A stretch of DNA of 64,000 nt from Nocardioides palaemonis (GCF_018275325.1 NZ_JAGVQR010000001.1:1426001-1490000), one strand, 5' to 3'. Positions 1 to 8,880 are shown, counted from the stretch's first letter. A program made the numbers and translations. Notes: a model not told the origin generated them from the sequence alone.

Positions 1-1701
1 CATGCCGGCGAGCATGACGGCGGCCATGACCTTGAGCTGCGGGGCGTCCGTCGCGGTGGCGGCGGCGCCGAGACCGGCGGTCGCGAAGGCGTAGGCCGTC
101 TTGTTGAGCGGGCCGCCCATGTCGAAGGCCATCATCAGGCCGAGGATGACGCCGAGCAGGACCGCGGAGCCGCCGCTCATGCTGTTGAGGCCGTCCGTGA
201 GGGCGGACATCAGGCTGGCGAGCGGCTTGCCGAGGACGACCACCATGACGAACCCGGAGATGAGGGTCGCCAAGAGCGGGATCACCAGCACGGGCATCAG
301 CCCGCGGGCCCAGGTCGGGACCTTCCACGAGGCGATCCAGTGAGCGGCGAGACCGGCGAGGACGCCGCCGATGATGCCGCCGAGGAAGCCGGAGTTGAGA
401 GTGCCGGCGATCGCGCCCATCACGAAGCCGGGGGCGATACCGGGGCGGTCGGCGATGGCGTAGGCGATGTAGCCGGCGAGCGCCGGCACGAGGAAGCCGA
501 ACGCGGCCGCTCCGAGGGTGAAGAACAGCGCGCCGAGGTAGGCGAAGAACGAGCTGCCGGCGAGCGCGTGGTCGAGGCCGAGCTCGTTGACGTCGGGCAG
601 GTTGAACAGCGTGTTGTCGACCGCGATCGACTGGCCGTCGTTGACGATCTCGTAGCCGCCGAAGAGGAAGCCGAGCGCGATCAGCAGACCACCGGCCGCG
701 ACGAACGGGATCATGTAGGACACGCCGGTCATCAGCACGCGGCGGATCCGGCCGCCCCATGACTCGTCGGCGGCGTGGCCGGCGCCGGCGGACGACGCCT
801 CGCCCTCGACCTTGGGTGCACTGGCCGGGTCGGCGGCGTAGCGCAGCGCCTCGGCGACCATCGCGTCGGCGTCGTCGATCGGGCGCTTCACGCCGCTGCT
901 GACCATCGGCTTGCCGGCGAAGCGGCCGCGGTCGCGGACCCCCACGTCGACGGCGAAGATGACGGCGCCGGCGGCGGCGATGGTGTCGGGGGACAGGGGG
1001 GTCGACCCGGCCGAGCCCTGCGTCTCGACCTGGAGGCGTACGCCCGCGCGCTCGGCGGCGGCCTCGAGGGCCTCGGCTGCCATGTAGGTGTGCGCGATGC
1101 CGGTCGGGCAGGCGGTGACCGCCACCAGCGACGGCTTCTCCGACGAGGCCGCGGCGGCAGCGGGTGCCGCGGCGGCAGCGGCAGGAGCGGCGGCAGCGGC
1201 AGGAGCGGCGGCAGCAGCGGCCGGTGCGGCGGCGTGCTTGGCCGGCGCCGGCTCGCCGAGCTCGTGGGTGACCAGGTCGACGACGTCCTCGTCGGTCTCG
1301 GCGGCGCGCAGGGCGTCGGTGAAGGCGGGCTTCACCAGCGCGCGGGCCAGCTTGGTGAGGATGGTGAGGTGGTCGGCGTCGCCACCGGCGGGCGCGGCGA
1401 TGAGGAAGGCGATGTCGGCCGGGCCGTCCTTGGCGCCGAAGTCGACCGGCGGCTCGAGCCGGGCGAACGCGAGCGTCGGGACCTCGACGCCGGCGGTGCG
1501 GCAGTGCGGGATCGCGATGCCGCCGGGCAGGCCGGTCGCCGAGGTGGACTCGCGGGCGAACGCGTCCTCGACCAGCTGGTCCTTGTCGGTCGCGCGGCCG
1601 GCGTCGTCGACGACGCCGGCGAGCGCCCGGATCACGTCGTGCTTGTCGGAGCCCCAGTCGGCTCCGAGCCGCACGAGTGCGGTGGTGATGAGGTCGGTCA
1701 T
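1..1701 (-). CDS. fruA: Fructose PTS enzyme IIABC (3' end beyond window)
   Basis: Fructose-specific phosphotransferase permease that imports and phosphorylates fructose to fructose-1-phosphate; 567 residues are visible and the C-terminus lies off the left edge. The order is an EIIA domain (about 1-150, phospho-histidine in IAIPHCR, H66), a linker made almost entirely of Ala/Pro (about 152-185), an EIIB domain with the active cysteine in ACPTGIAHTY (about residue 197), then the hydrophobic EIIC domain. The ATG overlaps the stop of fruK as ATGA, so the two are probably translationally coupled. It is the third gene of a leftward repressor-kinase-permease operon, the common fructose PTS layout. 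The fructose assignment rests on the domain order and the fruK neighbour. Confidence 0.93.
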   Translation of the reverse strand, partial: MTDLITTALVRLGADWGSDKHDVIRALAGVVDDAGRATDKDQLVEDAFARESTSATGLPGGIAIPHCRTAGVEVPTLAFARLEPPVDFGAKDGPADIAFLIAAPAGGDADHLTILTKLARALVKPAFTDALRAAETDEDVVDLVTHELGEPAPAKHAAAPAAAAAAPAAAAAPAAAAAAPAAAAASSEKPSLVAVTACPTGIAHTYMAAEALEAAAERAGVRLQVETQGSAGSTPLSPDTIAAAGAVIFAVDVGVRDRGRFAGKPMVSSGVKRPIDDADAMVAEALRYAADPASAPKVEGEASSAGAGHAADESWGGRIRRVLMTGVSYMIPFVAAGGLLIALGFLFGGYEIVNDGQSIAVDNTLFNLPDVNELGLDHALAGSSFFAYLGALFFTLGAAAFGFLVPALAGYIAYAIADRPGIAPGFVMGAIAGTLNSGFLGGIIGGVLAGLAAHWIASWKVPTWARGLMPVLVIPLLATLISGFVMVVVLGKPLASLMSALTDGLNSMSGGSAVLLGVILGLMMAFDMGGPLNKTAYAFATAGLGAAATATDAPQLKVMAAVMLAGM

Positions 1702-2651
1702 GCGATGACTCCCAGTGCGGTGACGCCGACGAGCTCCGTGCGGAGCTGCGAGGGCAGGGGGATGGTGGTGCCGGGTAGGCCTGCGGCGGCGCTGCCGTAG
1801 GAGACTGCGAGGGCGAGGCGGTCGGGGGCGGCGAGCCCCCGGATGTCGCCGAGGAGGTAGCCGAAGAGGCTGGAGTCACCGGCGCCCACGGTGCTGACGA
1901 CGGTCGTGGGCGGAGGGGTGGCGTGCCAGGCACCCTCCTCGGTCACGAGGACGGCGCCGTTGCCGCCGAGGGTGGCGAGGACGGCCCCGACCCCCCGGTC
2001 GACGAGCTGTCGGGCCGCGGCCGCGGCGGCGGCCGGATCGGACTCGAGGGTGTCGGCGTCGCCCCCGGTGAAGGAGGCGAGCTCCTCGCCGTTGGGCTTC
2101 ATCAGGTCGGGGGCGGCGTGCGGGAGCGCGTCGACCAGGGCCTGGAGCGGTGCCTCGGAGGTGTCGACCGCGACGTGGCCGCCGGCCTCGCGCAGCCGGC
2201 GTACGAGGTCGGCGTAGAACGTCGGCGGTGCGCCCGCGGGCAGCGAGCCGGCCAGCACGGTCCAGGACGCGGAGGCGGCGCGGACCAGGACGGCCTGGGC
2301 CATCAGCTCGAGGTGGAGCGGCAGCACCTCGGCGCCGGGGGAGTTGAGCTTGGTCGTCGTGCCGTCGGGCTCGGTGATGGTGAGGTTGACCCGTACGTCG
2401 CCGGCGGGCTGGACGGGTCGGCAGTCGATGCCCGCGCCGAGCAGCTCGAGGACGAACGGGTCCTCCTTGGCGGCCGGGACCACGGCGATGCTGGGGATGT
2501 CGGCGCTGACCGCCGCGCGGGAGATGTTGACGCCCTTGCCGCCGGCCTGCGAGGTCACCGAGGCGACCCGGTGGACCTGGCCGCGGACCAGCTCGCCGTC
2601 GAGGGCGACGGTGCGGTCGATGCTCGGGTTGGGGGTGAGGGTGAGGATCAT
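1698..2651 (-). CDS. fruK: 1-phosphofructokinase (PfkB family)
   Basis: Cytosolic kinase that converts fructose-1-phosphate, the product of the fructose PTS, to fructose-1,6-bisphosphate. The 317-residue product starts MILTLTPNPSIDRT, has the sugar-binding GGKGVNIS motif near residue 38 and ends with the PfkB signature GAGDSSLFGYLLG that carries the catalytic Asp. TPNPSIDRT is characteristic of 1-phosphofructokinase/tagatose-6-phosphate kinase. The ATG at 2649-2651 overlaps the repressor's TGA and its own TGA overlaps the fruA ATG, so three genes are chained by 4-bp overlaps. Context supports FruK over other PfkB kinases. Confidence 0.95.
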   Translation of the reverse strand: MILTLTPNPSIDRTVALDGELVRGQVHRVASVTSQAGGKGVNISRAAVSADIPSIAVVPAAKEDPFVLELLGAGIDCRPVQPAGDVRVNLTITEPDGTTTKLNSPGAEVLPLHLELMAQAVLVRAASASWTVLAGSLPAGAPPTFYADLVRRLREAGGHVAVDTSEAPLQALVDALPHAAPDLMKPNGEELASFTGGDADTLESDPAAAAAAARQLVDRGVGAVLATLGGNGAVLVTEEGAWHATPPPTTVVSTVGAGDSSLFGYLLGDIRGLAAPDRLALAVSYGSAAAGLPGTTIPLPSQLRTELVGVTALGVIA

Positions 2652-3415
2652 GCGACCACCACCTCGATCCCGGCCTGCTCGAGCGCCCGGCGGTCGGCGG
2701 TGTCGGTGGCGCCGTCGGTGACCAGCGCGTCGAGGCTGTCGAGGGTGGCGAACCGGACCGCGGTCTCCACGCCGAACTTGGTGGAGTCGGCCAGCACGAC
2801 GGTGCGCCGTGCGCACGCGATGATCGCCCGCTTGGTGGCGGCCTCGTCGGCGTCGGGCGTGGTGAGGCCGTGACCGACGGTGATGCCGTTGGTGGCGACG
2901 AACGCGACGTCGGCACGCAGCTCGTGCAGCGCGGTGACGGTGTCTGCGCCGACCGCGGCGTGCGTGGTGGGCCGGACCCGCCCGGGCAGCAGGTGCAGCT
3001 CGATCTGGGGGAGACCGGCGAGCCGGGTCGCGACCGGGACCGCGTGGGTGATCACGGTCAGCCGGTGGTCGCGGGGGAGGGCGGCGGCGAAGCGGGCCGT
3101 CGTGGTGCCGGCGTCGATGACGACCACCGAGTCCGGCGGCGGGAGCAGCGCGACGGCCGCCGCGGCGATCGCCTCCTTGGCCTGCGTGTTGCTCTGGTCG
3201 CGCTCGCCGATCCCTGATTCGATGACGGTGAGCGAACCGGCGGGGACCGCCCCGCCGTGCACCCGTCGGACGAGGCCCATCCGGTCCAGCGTCGACAGGT
3301 CGCGGCGCACGGTCTCCGTGGTGACCTCGAACTCCCCGGCGAGCTGCACCACCGACAACCGACCGCGACGACTGATCAGCTGGGCCATCGCCTGCTGGCG
3401 TTCCTCGGCGTACAT
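2648..3415 (-). CDS. DeoR-family transcriptional repressor (FruR-like)
   Basis: The 255-residue regulator starts MYAEERQQAM and has an N-terminal DeoR-type winged helix (residues about 6-57, with the recognition-helix motif VTTETVRRDL), then a sugar-phosphate sensing domain with the DAGTTT motif. It is preceded by a good ribosome-binding site (GAGGAGG). As first gene of the fruK-fruA operon it is expected to repress that operon and to be relieved by a fructose phosphate. The intergenic segment to ptsI contains two ATGTGTTG direct repeats exactly 20 bp apart, a plausible operator. The effector is inferred from context. Confidence 0.9.
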   Translation of the reverse strand: MYAEERQQAMAQLISRRGRLSVVQLAGEFEVTTETVRRDLSTLDRMGLVRRVHGGAVPAGSLTVIESGIGERDQSNTQAKEAIAAAAVALLPPPDSVVVIDAGTTTARFAAALPRDHRLTVITHAVPVATRLAGLPQIELHLLPGRVRPTTHAAVGADTVTALHELRADVAFVATNGITVGHGLTTPDADEAATKRAIIACARRTVVLADSTKFGVETAVRFATLDSLDALVTDGATDTADRRALEQAGIEVVVA

Positions 3416-3440
3416 CGGTCCTCCTCTCGGGGATCTGTGT

Positions 3441-3501
3441 ATGTGTTGTTTTAGTCCCGAATGTGTTGCTTGTCAACCATGGCGTGTTCTACGGTGTGTC
3501 C
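3441..3501. promoter_or_regulatory. Divergent promoter/operator between the DeoR repressor gene and ptsI
   Basis: ATGTGTTG occurs at 3441-3448 and again at 3461-3468, one 20-bp step (two helical turns) apart. The second copy sits inside CCCGAATGTGTTG (3456-3468). A rightward -10 like TACGGT (3490-3495) lies six bases before the ptsI ATG, with TTGCTT (3466-3471) as a possible -35, so the second repeat would overlap that -35. A repressor bound here could silence both directions. A related CCCGAGTGTGATG is found upstream of mtlA at 7105-7117. Confidence 0.55.
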
Positions 3502-5184
3502 ATGACCACACCCGCCAGCACCACCCTGAGCGGGACCCCGGTCGTTCCGGGTGTCGCCGCCGGACCCGTCCTCCACGTGCGCGGCGAGGTCTCGCCGGAC
3601 GCCATCGCGCGCTACGGCGAGGGCGACTTCGCCGACGCCGATGCCGCGCTCGCCGGCTACGACGAGGCGGCCGCCGCCGTCGCCGCGACCTTCACCGAGA
3701 AGGCCGCCTCGGCGCAGGGGGCCGCGGCCGAGGTGCTGACCGCGAGCGCCGGCCTCGCTCGCGACAAGGGCCTGAGGTCAGCGGTGGCGAAGAACCTCCA
3801 GGCCGGCCAGGGTCCGGTCGCGGCGGTGCAGGGCGCGGTCGAGCAGTTCGTCACGATCTTCACCAACATGGGCGGCCTGATGGCCGAGCGGGTCACCGAC
3901 CTGCGCGACATCGAGCGCCGCGTGGTCGCCCACCTCGTCGGTGAGCCGGCGCCCGGGGTGCCGACGCCGTCCGAGCCGTCGATCCTCGTCGCGGAGGACC
4001 TCGCTCCGAGCGACACCTCCGGCCTCGACCCCGCGCTGGTCACCGCCCTCGTCACCGAGCGCGGCGGCGCCACCAGCCACACCGCGATCATCGCCCGCCA
4101 GCTCGGCATCCCCTGCGTCGTCGGTGCCGCGGGCATCACCGAGCTGGCCGAGGGGACCTTCGTCGTCGTCGACGGCGAGGCCGGCACCATCGAGCAGGGT
4201 GCCGACCGTGAGGAGGCGTCGGCGCGGGTGGAGGAGAGCCGCCGCCTGCGCGAGGAGCTCGCCGCCTGGGACGGCCCGGCGGCGACCGCCGACGGGATGC
4301 CGGTCAAGCTGCTCGCCAACGTCGCCGACGGGCCGTCCGCGGAGTCGGCCGGCGTCGAGCCGGTCCAGGGCGTCGGCCTGTTCCGCACCGAGCTGTGCTT
4401 CCTCAACCGCAAGGACGAGCCGGGCGTGGAGGAGCAGGCCGACATCTACGCCGGCGTCCTCGCGCCCTACGCCGACGGCCGGTACGTCGTCGTCCGCACC
4501 CTCGACGCGGGGTCCGACAAGCCCATCGCCTTCGCGACCCACGAGGGCGAGGAGAACCCCGCCCTCGGCGTGCGTGGCCTCCGGCTCAGCTTCGACAACC
4601 CGGGCCTGATGGACCGCCAGCTCGACGGCATCGCCGCGGCCGCGGAGCGTACGGGCACCGAGACCTGGGTGATGGCGCCGATGGTGGCCACCGTCGCCGA
4701 GGCCGCCGACTTCGCGGCGAAGGTGCGCGCCCGGGGCCTCAAGCCCGGGGTGATGGTCGAGATCCCGAGCGCGGCGCTGCTGGCCCACCGGATGCTCGAG
4801 GTCGTCGACTTCCTCTCCATCGGCACCAACGACCTCACCCAGTACGCGATGGCCGCCGACCGGATGGCCACCGACCTCGCCCACCTCACCGACCCCTGGC
4901 AGCCGGCCGTGCTCCAGCTGATCGCCATCACCGCCCACGCGGGTGCCGAGGCCGGCAAGCCGGTCGGCGTCTGCGGCGAGGCCGCCGCTGACCCGCTGCT
5001 CGCGACCGCCCTCATCGGCATGGGCATCACCTCTCTGTCGATGGCGGCACGCGCCGTCCGCCCGGTCGGCGCACAGCTCGCGCGGGTGAGCTTCGAGACC
5101 TGCGAGATCGCCGCCGAGGCCGCCCTCGGCGCCCCCGACCCGATGGCCGCGCGTGCGGCCGTACGCGAGGTGCTGGGCCACTGA
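3502..5184 (+). CDS. ptsI: Phosphoenolpyruvate-protein phosphotransferase (PTS enzyme I)
   Basis: General PTS enzyme that autophosphorylates from phosphoenolpyruvate and passes the phosphate to HPr. The 560-residue product has the usual N-terminal swivel domain, the phospho-histidine motif GGATSHTAIIARQLG (H193), and a C-terminal PEP-binding barrel with FRTELCF and the near-C-terminal GVCGEAAADP active-site cysteine motif. I chose ATG 3502 because the N-terminus then begins just before TLSGTPVVPGVAAG, as in the family, and because TACGGT lies six bases upstream, the pattern of a leaderless transcript. No ptsH (HPr) gene is seen in the window. It is divergent from the fructose operon and followed 41 bp later by the dehydrogenase gene. 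Confidence 0.95.
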   Translation: MTTPASTTLSGTPVVPGVAAGPVLHVRGEVSPDAIARYGEGDFADADAALAGYDEAAAAVAATFTEKAASAQGAAAEVLTASAGLARDKGLRSAVAKNLQAGQGPVAAVQGAVEQFVTIFTNMGGLMAERVTDLRDIERRVVAHLVGEPAPGVPTPSEPSILVAEDLAPSDTSGLDPALVTALVTERGGATSHTAIIARQLGIPCVVGAAGITELAEGTFVVVDGEAGTIEQGADREEASARVEESRRLREELAAWDGPAATADGMPVKLLANVADGPSAESAGVEPVQGVGLFRTELCFLNRKDEPGVEEQADIYAGVLAPYADGRYVVVRTLDAGSDKPIAFATHEGEENPALGVRGLRLSFDNPGLMDRQLDGIAAAAERTGTETWVMAPMVATVAEAADFAAKVRARGLKPGVMVEIPSAALLAHRMLEVVDFLSIGTNDLTQYAMAADRMATDLAHLTDPWQPAVLQLIAITAHAGAEAGKPVGVCGEAAADPLLATALIGMGITSLSMAARAVRPVGAQLARVSFETCEIAAEAALGAPDPMAARAAVREVLGH

Positions 5185-5225
5185 CGCCCGACGCCCACCG
5201 ACCCCTACGTCACCCGGAGGAACCG

Positions 5226-6962
5226 ATGACATCTGCCTACGACCGCTACCGCGCGGCCGACGACGACCGACCGGACCAGGCGTGGGCCTGGCTGCTGCAC
5301 GGAGCGGGGGAGGACAACATGGGCGCGGACGGCGCGCCCGAGCGGGTGCCGGTGCCCGAGCCCGCCGCCGACCAGATGCTGGTGCGGATCGACAGCGTCG
5401 GCCTGTGCTTCTCCGACGTGAAGATCATGCGCCAGGGCGGCAGCCACCCCAAGCTCTACAACCGCGACCTCGCGAAGGACCCCACCCGCCTCGGGCACGA
5501 GGTCAGCCTCACCGTGGTCGAGGTCGGCGACGAGCTGGCCGACCGCTTCCACGCCGGCCAGCGGCTCGCGGTGCAGCCCGACATCTACCAGGACGGGAAG
5601 AGCACGGCCTACGGCTACACGATCCCCGGCGGGCTCATCCAGCACCACGTGATGGGCACCGAGATGCTCGACACCGACGACGGTGTCTGCCTGCTGCCGC
5701 TGCCCGACTCGATGGGCTACGCCGAGGCCTCCACGCTGGAGCCGTGGGGCTGCGTGATGGCGGCCTACACCCAGCGGCGGCGCCTCGAGCCGAAGGCGGG
5801 CGGGACCATGTGGATCGTCGGGCGCCCCGGCGACGAGCGGGACTACGAGTTCTCGGCCGGGCTCGACGCCCCGTCGACCATCGTCCTGACCGACGCACCT
5901 GCCTCGGTCGCCGCGCTCGTCGAGGGCACCTCGGCCACCGTCGTCGTCCGGGACGGCCTCGGCGCCGACGACTACCAGGCGCTGGTCGACGAGCTGACCG
6001 ACGGTGCCGGCTTCGACGACATCGTCCTGCTCGACCCCCGCTCTGCGACGACCGCGGGCGCCGTCGCGACCCACATCGCCCGGCGCGGCACCCTCAACCT
6101 CGTCGGCGAGACCGCCCTGGACGGCCTCGTGGACCTCGACGTGGGGCGCCTGCACTACGACTACACCGCCTACCTCGGCGGCCGCGGCCCCGACATCGCC
6201 GCGTCCTACGGCGAGGCGCGCAACCGCTGCGACCTGCGCTCGCGCGGCACCACCGTCTTCGTGGGTGCCGGCGGCCCGATGGGGTTGATGCACGTGCAGC
6301 GAGCGATGCAGCAGGCCGACGGCCCCCGCACGATCGTCGCCACCGAGGTGAGCGACGAGCGGCTGAGGAGCCTCGTGGACCGGCTCGGCCACCTCGCGGC
6401 GGACAACGACTGCGAGCTCGTGACCTTCAACTCCCAGACCTCGGAGCAGTCGCTGCACGACTTCGTGATGGAGCTGACCGACGGGCGCGGCGCCGACGAC
6501 GTGGTGGTCAGCGTCCCGATCTCCGAGGTGATGGCCGAGGCCGACACGATCATGGCGCCGGACGGCATGCTCGTCTTCTTCGCGGGCGTCCCCAACGGCA
6601 CCCTGGCGCCGATGGACCTGAGCCGGGTCTACCTGGCCAACGCGCAGTACACCGGCACGTCCGGCCTCACCATCCACGACCAGCAGCAGGTGGTCGACCT
6701 GGCCGAGGCGGGCGAGCTGTCGCCCGGGTCGATCGTCGGTGCCGTCGGCGGCATGCGCGCGGCGAAGGACGGCCTGGCCGCGCTGGTGGAGGGTCGCTAC
6801 TCCGGCAAGGTGCTGATCTTCCCGCAGATCCACGACCTGCCCCTGATGGGCCTCGACGAGCTGGCCGAGAAGCTCCCCGAGGTCGCCGCGAAGCTCGGCC
6901 CGGGTGGCACCTGGAACGGCGACGTGGAGCGGGCGCTCTTCGACAGCCAGCTGGGCGGCTGA
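5226..6962 (+). CDS. Tandem-Rossmann MDR-family dehydrogenase, candidate polyol-phosphate dehydrogenase
   Basis: A 578-residue member of the zinc-type alcohol dehydrogenase (MDR) superfamily, well above the usual 340-410. The N-terminal GroES-like domain has GLCFSDV (C61, D64) and LGHE (H91, E92), which match catalytic zinc ligands; the four-cysteine structural zinc loop is absent. Two nucleotide-binding-like halves follow: one around 190-330 whose glycine loop is degenerate (GRPGDER), and one around 341-500 with an intact GAGGPMG loop (347-353). Both carry the segment ELTDGxGxDD (256-265 and 416-425), so the region looks internally duplicated. It has a GGAGG ribosome-binding site and lies between ptsI and mtlA, where a mannitol-1-phosphate dehydrogenase would be expected. 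The substrate is inferred only. Confidence 0.75.
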   Translation: MTSAYDRYRAADDDRPDQAWAWLLHGAGEDNMGADGAPERVPVPEPAADQMLVRIDSVGLCFSDVKIMRQGGSHPKLYNRDLAKDPTRLGHEVSLTVVEVGDELADRFHAGQRLAVQPDIYQDGKSTAYGYTIPGGLIQHHVMGTEMLDTDDGVCLLPLPDSMGYAEASTLEPWGCVMAAYTQRRRLEPKAGGTMWIVGRPGDERDYEFSAGLDAPSTIVLTDAPASVAALVEGTSATVVVRDGLGADDYQALVDELTDGAGFDDIVLLDPRSATTAGAVATHIARRGTLNLVGETALDGLVDLDVGRLHYDYTAYLGGRGPDIAASYGEARNRCDLRSRGTTVFVGAGGPMGLMHVQRAMQQADGPRTIVATEVSDERLRSLVDRLGHLAADNDCELVTFNSQTSEQSLHDFVMELTDGRGADDVVVSVPISEVMAEADTIMAPDGMLVFFAGVPNGTLAPMDLSRVYLANAQYTGTSGLTIHDQQQVVDLAEAGELSPGSIVGAVGGMRAAKDGLAALVEGRYSGKVLIFPQIHDLPLMGLDELAEKLPEVAAKLGPGGTWNGDVERALFDSQLGG

Positions 6963-6996
6963 GTCCGCCGCGCGACGTCGTACCCCGTGGTCGTGG

Positions 6997-7027
6997 AGCC
7001 CCCGAGCCGCCAGACGGCTCGGGGGCT
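6997..7027 (+). terminator. Stem-loop terminator after the dehydrogenase gene
   Basis: A perfect 13-bp stem (6997-7009 with 7015-7027) and a 5-base loop lie 35 bases after the dehydrogenase stop. It separates ptsI and the dehydrogenase from mtlA, so mtlA probably has its own promoter. Confidence 0.75.
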
Positions 7028-7060
7028 TCGTGGTCATGGGGAGTCGCCCTCTACCCAAAA

Positions 7061-7119
7061 CCAAGCATTCGGGCAAAAAACGTGCCCGAATGCTTGGCAA
7101 CGTGCCCGAGTGTGATGTT
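7061..7119. promoter_or_regulatory. Candidate operator cluster upstream of mtlA
   Basis: CCAAGCATTCGGGCA (7061-7075) and its exact reverse complement (7083-7097) form a 15-bp perfect inverted repeat separated by seven A-rich bases. A third half-site, CGTGCCCGAGTG (7101-7112), repeats CGTGCCCGAATG (7081-7092) at a 20-bp step. The last copy extends as CCCGAGTGTGATG, matching CCCGAATGTGTTG before ptsI at 11 of 13 positions. The cluster is 57-115 bases before the mtlA ATG. Reading it as repressor-binding sites is inference; the symmetry could also form an RNA hairpin. Confidence 0.6.
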
Positions 7120-7175
7120 AACTACAGGCAACATGTGATCGGGGTCACCCGACGTTCTTCTGGAGGACACACAGC

Positions 7176-8705
7176 ATGGCGACGACAACCACCACCCCGG
7201 CGGGCACCACGTCCGCACGGGTCCGCGTGCAGAAGTTCGGCACGTTCCTCTCCAACATGGTCATGCCCAACATCGGCGCCTTCGTGGCGTGGGGCCTCAT
7301 CACCGCACTGTTCATCCAGGTCGGCTGGATCAACCTCGGCGGTGGCGACAACGCCTGGCTGGCCGACGACAGCTGGGTCGCGAAGATCGGCGGCTGGGGC
7401 GAGTACGCCACCGGCGGCATCGTCGGCCCGATGATCAAGTACCTGCTGCCGACCCTCATCGCCTACACCGGCGGCAAGATGGTCTACGACAACAACATGC
7501 GCGGCGGCGTCGTCGGCGCGGTCGCCTGCTTCGGCGTCATCGCGGGCACCGAGGTGCCGATGTTCATGGGCGCGATGATCATGGGTCCGCTCGGTGGCTG
7601 GTCCATGAAGAAGATCGACGCGATCTGGGACGGCAAGATCAAGCCCGGCTTCGAGATGCTCGTCAACAACTTCTCCGCCGGCATCTGGGGCGGGATCCTG
7701 GCGACGCTGGGCTTCTTCGCCCTCAGCCCGGTCCTGACCTGGGTCGCCGACCGCTTCGGCGACGGCGTCGAGTTCCTGGTCGACAACAACCTCCTGCCGT
7801 TCGCCTCGATCGTCATCGAGCCGGCCAAGGTGCTGTTCCTGAACAACGCGCTCAACCAGGGCGTCCTGACGCCGCTCGGGCTCCAGGAGTCGGCCGAGTC
7901 AGGCAAGTCCATCCTGTTCCTGCTCGAGGCGAACCCCGCCGCCGGCCTCGGCCTGCTGCTCGCCTACATGGTGTTCGGCAAGGGCCTCGCGAAGGCGTCC
8001 GCCCCGGGCGCGGCGATCATCCACTTCTTCGGCGGCATCCACGAGGTCTACTTCCCCTTCGTGCTGATGAAGCCCAAGCTGATCGTCGCGATGATCGCCG
8101 GTGGTGCGACGCAGATCCTGATCAACGTGATCTTCGGCAGCGGTCTGCGCTCGCCGGCCGCCCCCGGCTCGGTGTTCGCGGTCTACATCGCCGCGCCGAC
8201 CGACCTCACCAACCTGCTCGGCGTCACGTTGTCGATCATCGGCGGCGCGGCGGCCAGCTTCGCGGTGGCCGCGATCATCCTCAAGACCGACAAGACCGAG
8301 GAGGCCGACGACGAGCTGGTCCACGCCACCGCGTCGATGGAGTCGATGAAGGGCAAGCAGTCGATCGCCTCGTCCATGGTCGCCGGCAGCGGCACTTCCG
8401 CCACGGCCACCAAGGAGATCCGCAGCATCGTCTTCGCCTGCGACGCCGGCATGGGCTCGTCGGCGATGGGTGCCTCGGTGCTCCGCAAGAAGATCCAGTC
8501 GGCCGGGCACGACGAGGTCACGGTGGTCAACAAGGCGATCGCCAACCTCGACGACAGCTACGACCTCGTGGTGAGCCACCAGGACCTCACCGACCGCGCC
8601 CGGGAGCGCACGCCGTCCGCGGTCCACGTGTCGGTCGACAACTTCATGGGCAGCCCGCGCTACGACGAGATCGTCACGATGATCGACGAGGGCAAGCGGG
8701 CCTGA
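7176..8705 (+). CDS. mtlA: Mannitol PTS enzyme IICB
   Basis: Membrane permease that imports mannitol and delivers it as mannitol-1-phosphate. The 509-residue product begins with a short Thr-rich cytosolic tail, then RVQKFGTFLSNMVMPNIGAF typical of MtlA. Several hydrophobic EIIC segments follow to about residue 370, then an EIIB domain with the phospho-cysteine in FACDAGMGSSAMG (C422). The EIIA domain that is fused in E. coli MtlA is absent here and is supplied by the separate mtlF gene. The ATG follows a CTGGAGG ribosome-binding site. Expression is likely controlled through the symmetrical sites at 7061-7119. Confidence 0.94.
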   Translation: MATTTTTPAGTTSARVRVQKFGTFLSNMVMPNIGAFVAWGLITALFIQVGWINLGGGDNAWLADDSWVAKIGGWGEYATGGIVGPMIKYLLPTLIAYTGGKMVYDNNMRGGVVGAVACFGVIAGTEVPMFMGAMIMGPLGGWSMKKIDAIWDGKIKPGFEMLVNNFSAGIWGGILATLGFFALSPVLTWVADRFGDGVEFLVDNNLLPFASIVIEPAKVLFLNNALNQGVLTPLGLQESAESGKSILFLLEANPAAGLGLLLAYMVFGKGLAKASAPGAAIIHFFGGIHEVYFPFVLMKPKLIVAMIAGGATQILINVIFGSGLRSPAAPGSVFAVYIAAPTDLTNLLGVTLSIIGGAAASFAVAAIILKTDKTEEADDELVHATASMESMKGKQSIASSMVAGSGTSATATKEIRSIVFACDAGMGSSAMGASVLRKKIQSAGHDEVTVVNKAIANLDDSYDLVVSHQDLTDRARERTPSAVHVSVDNFMGSPRYDEIVTMIDEGKRA

Positions 8706-8767
8706 CCGGCCCGCGCTAGAACACCCCCGCACGAGAACACCCCCGCAGGAAATCACCCCCGAACCGG

Positions 8768-8793
8768 CCCGGCCCTCCGCACGGAGGGCCGGG
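8768..8793 (+). terminator. Hairpin between mtlA and mtlF
   Basis: A perfect 12-bp stem (8768-8779 with 8782-8793) with almost no loop sits in the 175-base gap between mtlA and mtlF. It may terminate part of the mtlA transcript or protect its 3' end, lowering mtlF expression. Just before it, a 16-base unit beginning AGAACACCCCCGCA occurs twice. Confidence 0.55.
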
Positions 8794-8880
8794 TCGACCA
8801 CCCTCACCGCCGCGCACCGGCGTGGTGGGATGGGGAGCACCGACCGACACCGAGGCACACGGAAGAGGAGCGAGACGCAC

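Noticed and set aside
1148..1245. Simple-sequence GC repeat in fruA considered as a mobile-element scar
   Set aside because: It keeps the frame and encodes an Ala/Pro linker between the EIIA and EIIB domains, common in actinobacterial PTS proteins.
8706..8880. A small gene between mtlA and mtlF
   Set aside because: No frame has a start, ribosome-binding site and plausible composition; the gap holds short repeats and a hairpin.
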